DNA of 64,000 bases from Pelorhabdus rhamnosifermentans (GTDB lineage Bacteria > Bacillota > Negativicutes > UMGS1260): the NCBI RefSeq assembly GCF_018835585.1, contig NZ_JAHGVE010000020.1, positions 1 to 64,000 of the forward strand. Reading direction: 5' to 3'. The notes under the pieces are model-generated. The model did not search any database. It had not been told where the DNA came from and saw only the letters and a list, made by a program, of their open reading frames with translations. A program made the translations under genes and the position numbers. Of this stretch, positions 1-8,767 are shown piece by piece. Numbering within the stretch: the first letter of the stretch is position 1; the number at the start of each line of letters is the position of its first letter.

Positions 1-116
1 TTAACCCCCAATTGCTTAAAATTAAGAAATTCACCAAATGGTGTAGCAAGACAAGCTTATTTTGCCGCTTAAAAAAAAGGGGGTTCTTCAGTGGTTTCAA
101 CCTGTCCTCGTGTCCC

Positions 117-300
117 CTTAATAAATTGATAAATGAGAAGAGTCCATACCTACTTCAACACGCGTATAATCCGGTGGATTGGTATCCCTGGTGTGAAGAG
201 GCGTTTGTGAAGGCGAGAGAAGAAGACAAGCCCGTGTTTTTGAGTGTCGGCTATAGTACATAGTACATGACACTGGTGCCATGTACACTAAAGTAACATT
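117..300 (+). pseudogene. DUF255 (YyaL-type) 5' fragment, copy A
   Basis: The reading frame from about 120 matches the N-terminal thioredoxin-like part of DUF255 proteins ([17 protein letters not shown] then DWYPW and [11 protein letters not shown]). Full proteins of this family have well over 600 residues; here only about 50 remain. The CHWCHV codons are disrupted by a local duplication (agtacat twice) giving a stop at 261. The tail ends CATGTACACTAAAGTAAC, the type-1 junction also seen at 13005, 18335 and 23690. No start codon or ribosome site of its own is left. It marks the left end of the first cargo cassette. Confidence 0.85.
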
Positions 301-302
301 TT

Positions 303-509
303 ACATAAGATTGTTTGGATCGAACATTGATTTTAATTTGAAAATATAAGATATGGTGGAGCTTTTAAAGGCACTCTCCAAAAGCGATTGAACGTTTTGT
401 TTTTTCAACCGATTTTTCATATATATAATTTTTCGGGTTGTATAATTAAATTCTTTTATACATTATATTTTGGTAATTATTTCTATAGTAAAATTTTAAA
501 ATTAAGATA
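303..509 (+). repeat. 207-bp intergenic repeat, copy 1
   Basis: This stretch is closely similar over its whole length to 15706-15908: both start ACATAAGATT, both contain AACATTGATTTTAATTT, both carry an imperfect hairpin near the centre (377-415 here), and both end in TTAAGATA. In both places it follows a DUF255 remnant and precedes a regulator gene (MarR here, TrmB at 15932). It has no coding frame. Confidence 0.8.
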
Positions 510-671
510 GAAATTTCTTTATTACGAGTAATCATGTAACCCTCGACCAATGTAGCGTATACGATACGGTGGAATCGGCTATTTGATGAATTTTCGTTGC
601 CGGTCATTGCCGTCGCCAAATTTTTTCGTACTGTGACAGTTAATTACCTATGGCTTATGGAAATAAAATTA

Positions 672-721
672 TTGACAAATAAACATCTCCTTTTTATAAT
701 GATAGTTAGTAAGGCTAATTA
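672..721 (+). promoter_or_regulatory. sigma-A promoter with overlapping MarR-type operator
   Basis: A consensus promoter is visible: TTGACA at 672-677, 17-bp spacer, TATAAT at 695-700. Immediately downstream, over the expected transcription start, lies the dyad TTAG-taagg-CTAA (706-718). Closely related dyads occur at 1255-1275 and 1466-1483 around the same gene. The arrangement suggests that the MarR protein represses its own promoter. Confidence 0.75.
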
Positions 722-744
722 TATTAAGAAAGGGATCTCACTAC

Positions 745-1203
745 ATGGAAAAATACCATATCGCTGTTCCTCCAAATACAAGCGCTCAGTTAGGACAATT
801 GTTACTACAACTGGCAGATGATGTATTAGATGCTGTAAACAAAACTTTAGAAGTTTATCACATATCCGAGAGCAAACTTAGTTTATTATTGCTTTTTGTC
901 GCCGCAAGTAACGACCCTCAATCTTTGCAGCCTTCAGAAATTGCTGAGAAACTTGGTATTCGGCGCGCATCTGTAACCAAACAACTAATTTGGATGGAAA
1001 AGCATCAATTCATTACACGAACTATCAGCAGCGAAGATCAACGAATGATTAATGTTACTATTACTGAAGAAGGCTACCAGCTATTGGCTCAAGTGATGCC
1101 TCATTACTGGCAAACTTGTGCTGGACTGTCAAATAAGTTGACCAATGAAGAAACGATACTTTTACTCACACTACTGAAAAAAATCCACCAAACTCACAGT
1201 TAG
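745..1203 (+). CDS. MarR family transcriptional regulator
   Basis: A 152-residue DNA-binding repressor of the MarR winged-helix family. The helix-turn-helix is at residues 61-82 (LQPSEIAEKLGIRRASVTKQ) and the wing follows at about 92-105 (SSEDQRMINVTITEEG), with helical dimerisation segments at both ends. Start ATG is preceded by AGAAAGGG. It is the first gene after DUF255 fragment A and has its own strong promoter with a dyad over the start site. MarR proteins usually respond to small aromatic or toxic compounds; the neighbouring methyltransferase, SDR and exporter would fit such a regulon, but that link is inference. Confidence 0.9.
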   Translation: MEKYHIAVPPNTSAQLGQLLLQLADDVLDAVNKTLEVYHISESKLSLLLLFVAASNDPQSLQPSEIAEKLGIRRASVTKQLIWMEKHQFITRTISSEDQRMINVTITEEGYQLLAQVMPHYWQTCAGLSNKLTNEETILLLTLLKKIHQTHS

Positions 1204-1254
1204 GGTTACTGCTTTATTTACTAATTAGTGAATTATTAGAAGTTGTTGGCTCTT

Positions 1255-1275
1255 TTAGTTAGTCTGGCTAACTAA
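1255..1275 (+). promoter_or_regulatory. second MarR-like dyad
   Basis: TTAGTTAG-tctgG-CTAACTAA is a near-perfect dyad with the same TTAG(N5)CTAA core as the site over the marR promoter. It could be an operator or part of a weak terminator just after marR. There is no T-run, so an operator is slightly favoured. Confidence 0.45.
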
Positions 1276-1343
1276 AATCCGCAAGAGTAGCTGAAGAGAA
1301 TTTTAAGAATCACCGGTATGTAAGTAAGCAATTTGAATTATGA

Positions 1344-1430
1344 CTGCAGCAAGCCAATGTCGCAATTGAATGGATTGCAGAATTCACACTCCTCAACCCT
1401 TATCCTAAAATTGTGGAGGAAAGAAGCTGA
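1344..1430 (+). pseudogene. short C-terminal coding remnant, unknown
   Basis: One frame gives about 28 residues (LQQANVAIEWIAEF then TLLNPYPKIVEERS) ending at TGA 1428, with no start or upstream continuation. It looks like the 3' end of a deleted gene. The family is not recognised. The rest of the 1204-2033 gap holds dyads at 1255 and 1466 and a doubtful small ORF at 1690. Confidence 0.3.
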
Positions 1431-1465
1431 AATCATAGCTAATAATCTTTATTTTATTTGCATAT

Positions 1466-1483
1466 AGTTAGCTTGACTAATTA
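1466..1483 (+). promoter_or_regulatory. third MarR-like dyad
   Basis: AGTTAG-cttga-CTAATTA shares the TTAG(N5)CTAA core with 706-718 and 1255-1275. It lies upstream of the methyltransferase region and could let the MarR protein control that gene too. No convincing promoter is visible beside it. Confidence 0.35.
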
Positions 1484-1689
1484 TTATCCCACTGATTTAT
1501 AACTTTAATTTTCTTGAAATGATGACTTTATAAAACTCGCTTCCTATTCTTTATCAAGCCAGTATACTTGCATATCGGGACAAATTTAATTCTGTCGTTG
1601 CTATTTTATTTTTATTGAGTAGCACTGTTCTTTTCTTGCCTCTAGTAAATACCGATATGCAAAAAAAAATTAGGAGGATGCCTATTCAC

Positions 1690-1797
1690 ATGCAAAACGA
1701 GCTCATTATGCAAGGCTTTGAATATTACTGGAACGGTGCAGTAAATCAATTCACAAAAACTGAGGCAACAACAGATCAAGCAATGATTACTATTTAA
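1690..1797 (+). CDS. small hypothetical protein (35 aa), doubtful
   Basis: ATG 1690 opens a 35-codon frame (starts MQNELIMQGFEYYWNGAV). An AGGAGG lies 13 bases upstream, rather far for a good ribosome site. No family is recognised and the surroundings are decayed intergenic DNA. It may be a remnant of a longer gene. Confidence 0.2.
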   Translation: MQNELIMQGFEYYWNGAVNQFTKTEATTDQAMITI

Positions 1798-2033
1798 GAA
1801 AATACAACGTTACTTTAAAACTGGATAATAGCGGTGCAATTCCTTGGAGGCAGTGCAAATGTTATTGAATTGTTATCACATGAGTTTGTAGTTTTCATCA
1901 TACAAATTAAATCTAGTCCTCGTTCTAGATTTTCTTAAGGGGGTGCATAAGATGTGGATTTTTATGGGATTGACTGAAAATCAGTAGACTGATGACATCG
2001 CTAAATATTTGAAAACTTAAGGAGGATTAGAAA

Positions 2034-2678
2034 ATGGATTTTAAAAAGGCTAGTGCCTATATCGAAAGATTATATGAAAAAAGAAAGTTAACTAAGAAAC
2101 AGTATATCGAGACTACGGAGTTAAAAGAATTTGGGACGGTTGTTGATGACGATGTGGCTAGAATGCTGCAAGTGTTAATCACCTTGGTTAGGCCACGAAA
2201 AATTCTGGAAATTGGAACAAGCGTGGGTTTTTCAACTGTTTCGATGGCAAAAGTGATTAAACAGTATGGCGGTAAAATAGTTACTGTTGAAATCGACAGG
2301 GACGTGGCTAGACAAGCGGTCAAAAATTTTGAACGTGAAGGGGTAAAGGAACAAATTGAGGTTAGGATTGGTGATGCGCGCGCAATAATCTCAAGTATGA
2401 ACGAAGAGTTTGATCTGATTTTCCAGGATGTGGGTGATAAAAAACTGTATGGCGAAATGCTTGAGGACTATATTCGGGTGCTTAAGCCAGGAGGAGTGCT
2501 ACTTGCTGAGGATACACTCTTTCCTGTATTTGATTTTGGTTCTGATTTTAGCGATTTGACTCAAATGTGTGAAGCATTAGATATTTTCAATAAAAAAATT
2601 GCGGATTGTCCGCAATTTGAGAGTACTTTGCTGCCGATAGGGGATGGTTTGACGGTAGCAGTAAAAAGAATATGTTAA
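2034..2678 (+). CDS. SAM-dependent O-methyltransferase (family 3)
   Basis: A 214-residue class I methyltransferase of the catechol/caffeoyl-CoA O-methyltransferase type. The SAM-binding motif I is at residues 57-68 (ILEIGTSVGFST); an acidic ribose-binding strand follows (IVTVEID), then EVRIGDARAI and a late motif PGGVLLAEDTLF. Start ATG has an ideal AAGGAGG seven bases upstream. Such enzymes methylate small phenolic or hydroxylated substrates in the cytoplasm; the substrate cannot be read from sequence. It lies in one cassette with an SDR and an MFS exporter. Confidence 0.88.
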   Translation: MDFKKASAYIERLYEKRKLTKKQYIETTELKEFGTVVDDDVARMLQVLITLVRPRKILEIGTSVGFSTVSMAKVIKQYGGKIVTVEIDRDVARQAVKNFEREGVKEQIEVRIGDARAIISSMNEEFDLIFQDVGDKKLYGEMLEDYIRVLKPGGVLLAEDTLFPVFDFGSDFSDLTQMCEALDIFNKKIADCPQFESTLLPIGDGLTVAVKRIC

Positions 2679-2846
2679 GTTGTATTTAGTTAAATGATTA
2701 TGTCGGTACTTCGCTGGAAGGTATAGCGGTGATGGCGAGGTGCTTTCAATCAGTTAGTGTGGTGATAATAGGACTATCAAAGAAAGTGCACTTTTTGTTG
2801 TTGCTCTTTTTCTGGCAAAAATAAATATTAAAAAGGATAGAGAATA

Positions 2847-3601
2847 ATGAAAAAATTGTTTTAGTAACAGGCGGCAGCCGTGGGGTGGGTGAAAATATGG
2901 TCATGAAACTTGCGTCAAATAGGTTCGATATAATTTTCCCCTATCATAATCAAGCAGAAAAGGCGAAAAAAATCATTGGAAAAATTAAGAAAAATGGCAA
3001 TAAAGCAGTTGCGCTTCCTTCAGATTTAGGTGATATAAAATCGTTTGCTAGTTTCTTTGAACAACTTTCTATTGAGTTGAAAGAGTATTTTAATGTAAAC
3101 CGGTTTGATTATTTAGTTAATAATGCAGGTATTGGTATGAACATCTCTTATATGGATACAACAGAAAAACAATTTGATAAGTTAATGAATATTCAATTTA
3201 AAGGTGTTTATTTTTTCACACAACAAGCACTAGCTTATATGAATGATGGTGGCGGTATTATCAATATATCAAGTCGGTTGGCGCAATCCTGTATGCCCGG
3301 ATATTCGGCATATGCAGCTATGAAGGGGGCGATTGAAACATTGACAAAATACCAGGCTAAAGAGTTAGGTTATAGAGGCATAAAAGTTAACTCGGTGGCT
3401 CCAAGACCAATTGCGACTGATTTTGCCGGTGGAATAATAAGAGATAATATATCGTACAATGAAAAAATTAAAACAATTACAGCTCTTGGTCGTGTGGGAG
3501 AACCAGAAGATATCGGTGGAGTAGTTGCTTTTTTGTGTACAGATAATGCCAGATGGATTACTGCACAACGTATTGAAGTGTCAGGAGGAACAGGGTTGTA
3601 G
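2847..3601 (+). pseudogene. short-chain dehydrogenase/reductase, frameshifted in codon 2-3
   Basis: From 2885 on this is a good SDR: NNAG, active-site YSAYAAMK (YxxxK), and a C-terminus typical of 3-oxoacyl-ACP-reductase-like enzymes. The natural start ATG 2847, with AGGAT upstream, is out of frame with it because a run of six A (2850-2855) lacks one base. Reading across that run restores KIVLVTGGSRGVGE, the NAD(P)-binding glycine motif. Without the shift, initiation at GTG 2885 would give 238 residues lacking the first beta strand and most of that motif. It is either inactivated, rescued by slippage on the A-run, or a sequencing error. Confidence 0.75.
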
Positions 3602-3687
3602 AATATAAAATATTAATACAAAACTATCTTTGTAAAGAGCACTATAGAGTATATTTATCAAAATAACGTAAGCGTTCACGTAAGCCA

Positions 3688-3724
3688 ACGCACTATTTTG
3701 CCATGTGCAAAAAGTGCGTTTTTG
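3688..3724 (+). terminator. intrinsic terminator after SDR
   Basis: Stem ACGCACT (3688-3694) pairs with AGTGCGT (3713-3719) followed by TTTTT. Confidence 0.7.
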
Positions 3725-3765
3725 TTCTTTTTGCTAGGTGGTGCTTATAGTTATAAGGAGATTAT

Positions 3766-4959
3766 ATGTCAGAAATATCATTAAAACAAAGTCTTGTAAA
3801 ACTAGGCTTTGCACTTTTCCTCACTTATTTATCCGTTGCGATGGCACTCCCGGTCGTCTCGGTATTTGTAAAAGAAGTTCTCAATCTACCTAACTGGTTA
3901 GGTGGATTTGCAGTCGGCGTGTCGTTTGTTTCAACAATTATTTCTAGAAAGTATGCAGGAGATTTTGCTGATACAAAGAGTAGTAAAAAATGCTTTATGG
4001 TCGGGTTCTTATTTTATATGATTGCTGCACTTGTTTGCATGGGGGCTTCAATTACAGGATTGAGTTCTACAGTATCATTCGCTATTCTTATTGTGGGGCG
4101 ACTTTTGCTCGGCATAGGAGAAAGTATGACGACCGTCGGAATTCCGAGTTGGCATTTCTCCTATCTCGGCCCAGTACATTCAGGAAAAATACTTTCGGTT
4201 TTAGGGATGGCTATGTACGGTGCTTTTGTATTCGGTGGTCCTTTGGGACTTACACTCTATAAGAGTTTTGGGTTTGATTCCGTTATGTTAGCTTCATCCA
4301 TTATGCCAATTATTGGTATTGTCATGTTTATCACTTCTCCGGAAGTTGCACCTCATAAGGCTATTGAAGCGAAAAAGTCATTTTTAAAACTCTTAGGAAT
4401 AATATGGAAGCAAGGCATGGCAATAACGCTACAAGGAGTCGGATTTGCGATTTTAGGAGCCTTCATTTCGCTTTATTTTAAAGATCAAGGATGGCCATAT
4501 GCAGGTATCGGTCTTTCATTATTCGGAATTGGATTTGTGATAAGTCGTATTCTTTTCAGTAGTTTACCCGATAAAATTGGAGGTGTAAAGGTAGCACTTG
4601 TTTCGCTTGTGGTTGAAACAGTTGGGCAGGGATTACTCTGGATCGCACCTTATTACAGTCTCGCATTACTAGGAGCCTTACTTACTGGTCTGGGTTGCTC
4701 AATGATATATCCGGCTATGGGGGTAGAAGTTATAAAGAAAATCAGCCCAGAACAGCGTGGTACCGCATTCGGAGGATTTGCAATGTTTCAAGATGTTGCT
4801 TATGCCTTTTCTGCACCAATTGGAGGCATTATTGCTGATAAATTCAGCTATTCTTCAACCTTCTTTTTCGGATTTATTGCTGCAGTTTGTGGTATTATTA
4901 TAGTTCGCTCAATGATTATCAATGATCTGCCAATAAACAATACTGATAGCAATGTATAA
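3766..4959 (+). CDS. MFS transporter (YhhS/YfcJ-like efflux)
   Basis: A 397-residue inner-membrane protein with about 12 hydrophobic segments, of the arabinose-efflux/YhhS-YfcJ branch of the major facilitator superfamily. The motif after TM2 (GDFADTKSSKK) and GRLLLGIGESM in TM4 are typical. Start ATG follows AAGGAGATTAT. It is the last gene of the first cassette; 375 bp downstream begin the next DUF255 remnants. Expected role is proton-driven export of a small molecule, perhaps the product of the upstream methyltransferase; the substrate is unknown. Confidence 0.88.
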   Translation: MSEISLKQSLVKLGFALFLTYLSVAMALPVVSVFVKEVLNLPNWLGGFAVGVSFVSTIISRKYAGDFADTKSSKKCFMVGFLFYMIAALVCMGASITGLSSTVSFAILIVGRLLLGIGESMTTVGIPSWHFSYLGPVHSGKILSVLGMAMYGAFVFGGPLGLTLYKSFGFDSVMLASSIMPIIGIVMFITSPEVAPHKAIEAKKSFLKLLGIIWKQGMAITLQGVGFAILGAFISLYFKDQGWPYAGIGLSLFGIGFVISRILFSSLPDKIGGVKVALVSLVVETVGQGLLWIAPYYSLALLGALLTGLGCSMIYPAMGVEVIKKISPEQRGTAFGGFAMFQDVAYAFSAPIGGIIADKFSYSSTFFFGFIAAVCGIIIVRSMIINDLPINNTDSNV

Positions 4960-5333
4960 TTGATGCTATACAATATTTTAAGGTAAATCGAAAATATAAA
5001 GATGAAAACTCTATTTGTAGAAAAATAAAACTATAAATTGAAGTAAAATCTTAATGCCCCCACAGATTTTTAAATTAACTGCCCTATTTAAAACGGATAT
5101 TGCCCCAATACCCCCAGTTGTAGTGATTCTAATTCACGCCCGTTCATGATAGATGACGGTATTATATAGACCTCTATAGAGATCGGTAATGTAGTCAGTT
5201 TTAAATCATATTCATTGACTTTAAAAATATTTTGTATAATTTGTTATATGATTTTTTTAGCCGGTTTACTTTATATATTAAATGATTTATTTTTAGATGG
5301 TTTAACGGGAACTTTTGGATTGTGATAATCAAT
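4960..5333. other. non-coding gap, no feature recognised
   Basis: About 370 bp of AT-rich sequence with no coding frame of substance, no clear terminator and no repeat matched elsewhere in the window. Confidence 0.6.
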
Positions 5334-5420
5334 GACAAACATCCATACCTATTCAACATGCTTATAATTCTATAGAGTGGTACCTAGGCTAGGGGCGATG
5401 AAGATATTTATAAAGCTCAT
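5334..5420 (+). pseudogene. DUF255 5' fragment, copy B (very degenerate)
   Basis: The bases from 5341 (CCATACCTATTCAACATGC, then TTATAATTC and GAGTGGTACCT) align with the [16 protein letters not shown] codons of the fuller copy 200 bp downstream, with many substitutions and indels. It is immediately followed by copy C, so two fragments lie in tandem. Confidence 0.65.
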
Positions 5421-5461
5421 AGGCATCAGAAATCAATGCTCTATAAAATATAATAACATAG

Positions 5462-5505
5462 AAATTGGCGTCAGCATTATGCTGATGCCAATTTTCGTTT
5501 ATAAT
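5462..5505 (+). promoter_or_regulatory. conserved stem-loop and -10 element upstream of DUF255 copy C
   Basis: A 16-bp inverted repeat (5462-5477 with 5479-5494, one G-T pair, single-base centre) is followed by TTTT and then TATAAT at 5500-5505. The same stem-loop plus TATAAT precedes copy K (30292-30330), and a sequence-diverged stem precedes copy E (12748-12770). It may be the terminator of the upstream unit, the control element of the intact gene's promoter, or both. Confidence 0.65.
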
Positions 5506-5536
5506 AGACGTAATGAATTTTTTAAGGGGGACAAGT

Positions 5537-5743
5537 ATGAGTGATATAAAAGGAAAGCCTAATAAATTGATTGATGAGAAGAGTCCTTATCTGTTGCAGC
5601 ATGCGTATAATCCAGTGAATTGGTATCCGTGGGGCGAAGAGGCGTTTGAGAAGGCGAGGGAAGAAGACAAGCCTGTGTTTTTGAGTATCGGCTATAGCAC
5701 GTGTCATTGGTGGCAGGTTCGTAAAGGTAACATTTTTGTTTAA
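5537..5743 (+). pseudogene. DUF255 5' fragment, copy C (best preserved)
   Basis: ATG 5537 has a good ribosome site (AAGGGGGACAAGT). The first 56 codons are an intact N-terminus of a DUF255 thioredoxin-domain protein: [49 protein letters not shown]. The next codons [10 protein letters not shown] replace CHVMERESF and a stop follows. Only about a tenth of the usual protein is present, and the second Cys of the CxxC-like motif is lost. With its own promoter-like and ribosome signals it could still be expressed as a 68-residue peptide. Confidence 0.85.
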
Positions 5744-5780
5744 GATTAGTCATGGTGAGAAGTATCATCTTTAGTGATGA

Positions 5781-5844
5781 GAAAAGAAGAACTCCTGTAA
5801 AAATTAACAATAATTTGGAATTTGGCAGGAGCTTTTCTTTTTTC
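5781..5844 (+). terminator. hairpin after DUF255 copy C
   Basis: CTCCTG (5792-5797) pairs with CAGGAG (5826-5831), extended by GAAAAG/CTTTTC, followed by TTTTTT. Confidence 0.6.
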
Positions 5845-5880
5845 AAGGAATAATATAAGTGATTTGCCTAGTTAATATTT

Positions 5881-5907
5881 TTGACAATAAGGATAATTAT
5901 TCTTAAT
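5881..5907 (+). promoter_or_regulatory. possible -35 and Fur/PerR-like dyad
   Basis: TTGACA at 5881 is followed by AAGGATAA-TTATTCTT (5888-5903), an imperfect dyad resembling metal-regulator boxes. It is 250 bp from the next gene start and no -10 is convincing. The 5845-6152 gap holds nothing else that I recognise. Confidence 0.2.
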
Positions 5908-6152
5908 CTTTTATAGGCAACAGCAAGCGAAAAAAAGTTTCTGAGGGGGACTGGCACTACTATTCCTGTCCCTTGTCCTTCTAGCATTATCTCAGTCGCG
6001 GAAATACAAGTGAGTATAATATCTAGAATTAATAAGACATTAATTAGAATGCAGCCTTTTCGTGATATGCTTATGAAGTGATAAATAGCTAGTAATTGAC
6101 AATAATGCTATATTGCTAAAGAGTTTATAAAAGAGCAGGGAGTTATTATATA

Positions 6153-7040
6153 ATGAGAAATAGTGGAATGAGAATATGTATAGTTTTCGTGATGGCAATT
6201 TTTTTTGCGATTTCTTGGCAGGCATTGATACAGGCAGCACAACTCGAAAAAGGGATGGCATTGGATGAAATGCTTGCTTCATTGGAAAAGCAACATCAAG
6301 CGAAGATTGGCGTGTATGCACTGGATACAGAAAGTAATAAAGAAATTTTTTATCATGCGGATGACCGATTTGCATATTGTTCTACAAGTAAAGTTCTGAT
6401 AGCAGGCGCTCTTTTGCGGCAGGAGACCTTGAATGGACTTAAAAAGACAGTGTCGTATAATCAGAAAGACATTTTATCTTATGCGCCTATAACGGCGAAG
6501 CATGTTGAGACAGGAATGTCTTTGGAAGAACTTTGCTCGGCTGCACTGAGGGTTAGCGATAATACAGCAGCGAATTTGTTATTGGCACATATTGGCGGGC
6601 CGAATGCATTAAAAAAATCATTACGTCAAATAGGGGATGCGGTGACAGAACCATCCAGAATAGAACCCATGTTGAATGAGGCAGTCCCGGAAGATTTGCG
6701 TGATACCAGTACACCACGTCAGTTGGCAATTGATTATCAAACCTATCTATTGGGAGATATATTACCAGTGGAGAAGAAAGGGCTTCTTCTTAACTGGATG
6801 TCCGGCAATAAAGTTACAGATACATTAATTCGAGCGGGTCTGCCAAAGGAATGGAGCGTTGCAGATAAGAGTGGCAGTGGTGGTTATGGAACAAGAAATG
6901 ATGTTGCAATTATTACGCCGCCAGGGCGTAAATCCATCATTCTTGCAATACTTACCACACATCACGGGGAAAATGCCAAAATAGAGGATTCTCTAGTTGC
7001 CGAAACTGCGAAGATTGTATATGAGCAGTTAGAACAATAG
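6153..7040 (+). CDS. class A beta-lactamase
   Basis: A 295-residue serine beta-lactamase. An N-terminal signal peptide (about 1-29, cleavage near QAAQ) directs it across the membrane. Catalytic motifs are complete: S77-T-S-K80, S135-D-N137, E171-P-M-L-N175 (the Glu166 position of standard numbering) and K239-S-G241. It hydrolyses the beta-lactam ring; the spectrum cannot be told. Start ATG has GGGAG upstream. It is the first gene of a two-gene cassette with an erythromycin-esterase-like gene, closed by a strong terminator. No AmpR/BlaR regulator is adjacent. Confidence 0.95.
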   Translation: MRNSGMRICIVFVMAIFFAISWQALIQAAQLEKGMALDEMLASLEKQHQAKIGVYALDTESNKEIFYHADDRFAYCSTSKVLIAGALLRQETLNGLKKTVSYNQKDILSYAPITAKHVETGMSLEELCSAALRVSDNTAANLLLAHIGGPNALKKSLRQIGDAVTEPSRIEPMLNEAVPEDLRDTSTPRQLAIDYQTYLLGDILPVEKKGLLLNWMSGNKVTDTLIRAGLPKEWSVADKSGSGGYGTRNDVAIITPPGRKSIILAILTTHHGENAKIEDSLVAETAKIVYEQLEQ

Positions 7041-7063
7041 ATTTATACAGTTTAACATGAATC

Positions 7064-7123
7064 AAAGGACACGGAAACGGTGGTACTGTCTAGAGTAGAC
7101 GCAACCACCATTTCCGTGTCTTT
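7064..7123 (+). terminator. strong terminator after beta-lactamase
   Basis: A long stem pairs AAAGGACACGGAAACGGTGGT (7064-7084) with 7104-7123, with one bulge and one mismatch, ending in TTT. Confidence 0.75.
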
Positions 7124-7266
7124 CGAATTTACAGTTATTGCGGATACAAGTCGCCAAATCAATATGAACAAGAATATTTTTTTAGGCAAAAACGTCGTGT
7201 GTTAAACTTGGTAGAAATTGGGTAATAATTGGGTAATAATTTTCTCGTTTTAATTTGTACTTTTTC

Positions 7267-7304
7267 TTGACATAGTACCAGTTGTTACCATAGCAGTAAC
7301 AAAC
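7267..7304 (+). promoter_or_regulatory. putative promoter and dyad upstream of ere-like gene
   Basis: TTGACA at 7267-7272 and, 17 bp on, a weak ATAGCA. The overlapping inverted repeat GTTGTTAC (7281-7288) / GTAACAAAC (7296-7304) could bind a repressor. No regulator gene is adjacent. Confidence 0.4.
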
Positions 7305-7317
7305 CATAAGGAGGACA

Positions 7318-7350
7318 ATGATGAAGAAGAAAAGAAAAAACACCCCATGA
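7318..7350 (+). other. 10-codon leader or frameshifted start of the ere-like gene
   Basis: The only good ribosome site (AAGGAGGAC, 7308-7316) serves ATG 7318/7321, which reads MMKKKRKNTP and stops at TGA 7348. That stop overlaps ATG 7347 of the following gene (ATGA). The basic decapeptide would be the natural front of a membrane anchor, so a one-base frameshift is likely. A short leader with translational coupling is the alternative. Confidence 0.5.
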
Positions 7351-8567
7351 TACGGCTTACAGTATTATGCCTGTTTGGGATGCTGACTGTATTGGCACTT
7401 ATATTTATGCGTTTCGGTGGCTTCGGCACCGGAGAAAATGCGAGTCCAATGGAGTTTGCGGCCTATGCGGGGACGATAGAAGATATCACCATACCGGAGC
7501 AAGCCCAAATAATAGCCTTGGGCGAGGCAACCCACGGGAATGTAGAATTTCAGCAGCTTAAGCTGGATGTGTTCAAAGGCATGGTGGAGCATTACGGTGT
7601 ACGAGCCTTTGCACTGGAGGGAGACTACGGCGGTTGTGAACAGGTAAACCGCTACATCCACGGCGGAGAAGGCACAGCGCAGGAGGCTGCAGTGGCCATC
7701 GGCTTTGCCATCTATCGCACGGAGGAGATGGCAAAGCTTATTTCGTTCATGCGACAGTATAATGAAAGTGCCGCCAAAGGCGAAGATCTGCACTTCTACG
7801 GCTTCGATATGCAGAGATATGTCTACAGCTTTCGTTTCTTAACGGAAGCCTGCAAAAAGCTGGGCGTGGACAACGGGAACTTGGAAAAGCTTATGGTCGG
7901 TGATAACTGGAGCGATAAGTATGACTACCCTGCTAGAGTGGAGATGATAACGCACATCAAAACCGAGCTGGAGGGCAAGGAAAACTCGGTACAGACCATA
8001 CACTTGGCAGATATGCTGTTACAGTATTGTGAGCTTCAAACTACGGCAGACCCGGATTTGAGGGATAGGCTCATGGCGGAGAATACCCAATGGATCGCAG
8101 AGCAGGAGCGGGAGGCTGGATGTGAGCGTATTTTCGTTGCCGGACATAACAGTCATGTGGCAAAATGGGGCAGCTATGACTCCATGGGCAAGCTGCTGGC
8201 AAATGAACTGGGCGAGGGCTACTATGTCATCGGCACGGATTTCTATAAAACCTACTGCAATATGCCCAATGGTTCTTCCGGGCGCCGCACAAATCAGGTC
8301 TTTTACTCCTATGATCCGCTGGCCAAGGCGGCAAAAATGGCGGGGCTGGATATTTGCTGGCTAGACTTTGCAAAAGCTTCCGAAAGTCCCGTGCTGGCAG
8401 AGCAAATCGCACAGTATACCTATATGGGCACCCTCGGTGAGGGCTATTCTTGGTTTATGCGCCTTCTGCCCCCAAGCTATCGAATGTTCCAGCCACCCGC
8501 AGAGTTGTACAACGGAATGATATTTGTGGCTGAAGCGAATCCGACAACGATAATCAGTGAAGAATAA
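7347..8567 (+). CDS. erythromycin esterase-like protein
   Basis: A 406-residue protein with an N-terminal hydrophobic anchor (about 1-22) and the erythromycin-esterase domain. Family motifs are present: GEATHGNVEF with the key His, FALEGDYGG, and VAGHNSHVAKW. Members such as EreA/EreB hydrolyse the macrolide lactone ring, but many homologues have unknown substrates. The gene is visibly more GC-rich than its neighbours, which suggests separate acquisition. ATG 7347 has no ribosome site of its own and overlaps the stop of a leader frame, so the true start may be ATG 7318 with a frameshift. Confidence 0.85.
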   Translation: MIRLTVLCLFGMLTVLALIFMRFGGFGTGENASPMEFAAYAGTIEDITIPEQAQIIALGEATHGNVEFQQLKLDVFKGMVEHYGVRAFALEGDYGGCEQVNRYIHGGEGTAQEAAVAIGFAIYRTEEMAKLISFMRQYNESAAKGEDLHFYGFDMQRYVYSFRFLTEACKKLGVDNGNLEKLMVGDNWSDKYDYPARVEMITHIKTELEGKENSVQTIHLADMLLQYCELQTTADPDLRDRLMAENTQWIAEQEREAGCERIFVAGHNSHVAKWGSYDSMGKLLANELGEGYYVIGTDFYKTYCNMPNGSSGRRTNQVFYSYDPLAKAAKMAGLDICWLDFAKASESPVLAEQIAQYTYMGTLGEGYSWFMRLLPPSYRMFQPPAELYNGMIFVAEANPTTIISEE

Positions 8568-8710
8568 AGCAAGAGGCCGGTTCGTTTAGGGTTCAATCGG
8601 AAGTTTTGCGAAAAAAGAAACATGGGGACAGTGACGGTGTTTATTGGAAAAAGTTTTAGAACGCCCAGATGGTTCTAGTTGATTCGGTAAAACAGGTAAA
8701 TATAAGTAAT

Positions 8711-8737
8711 GGTCAGCAGATTTTATGTCTGCTGACC
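8711..8737 (+). promoter_or_regulatory. stem-loop upstream of DUF255 remnant D
   Basis: GGTCAGCAGA (8711-8720) pairs perfectly with TCTGCTGACC (8728-8737). The GTCAGCA arm resembles the stem-loops ahead of copies C and K. The rest of the gap 8568-8767 has nothing I recognise. Confidence 0.55.
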
Positions 8738-8767
8738 CAATTAAAACTAGAAAAGAGGAAATATCTA

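Noticed and set aside
12-116. Upstream coding part of DUF255 copy A
   Set aside because: The frame is open but the residues (rich in Lys/Phe/Cys) do not match the family before [10 protein letters not shown], so this is chance open sequence.
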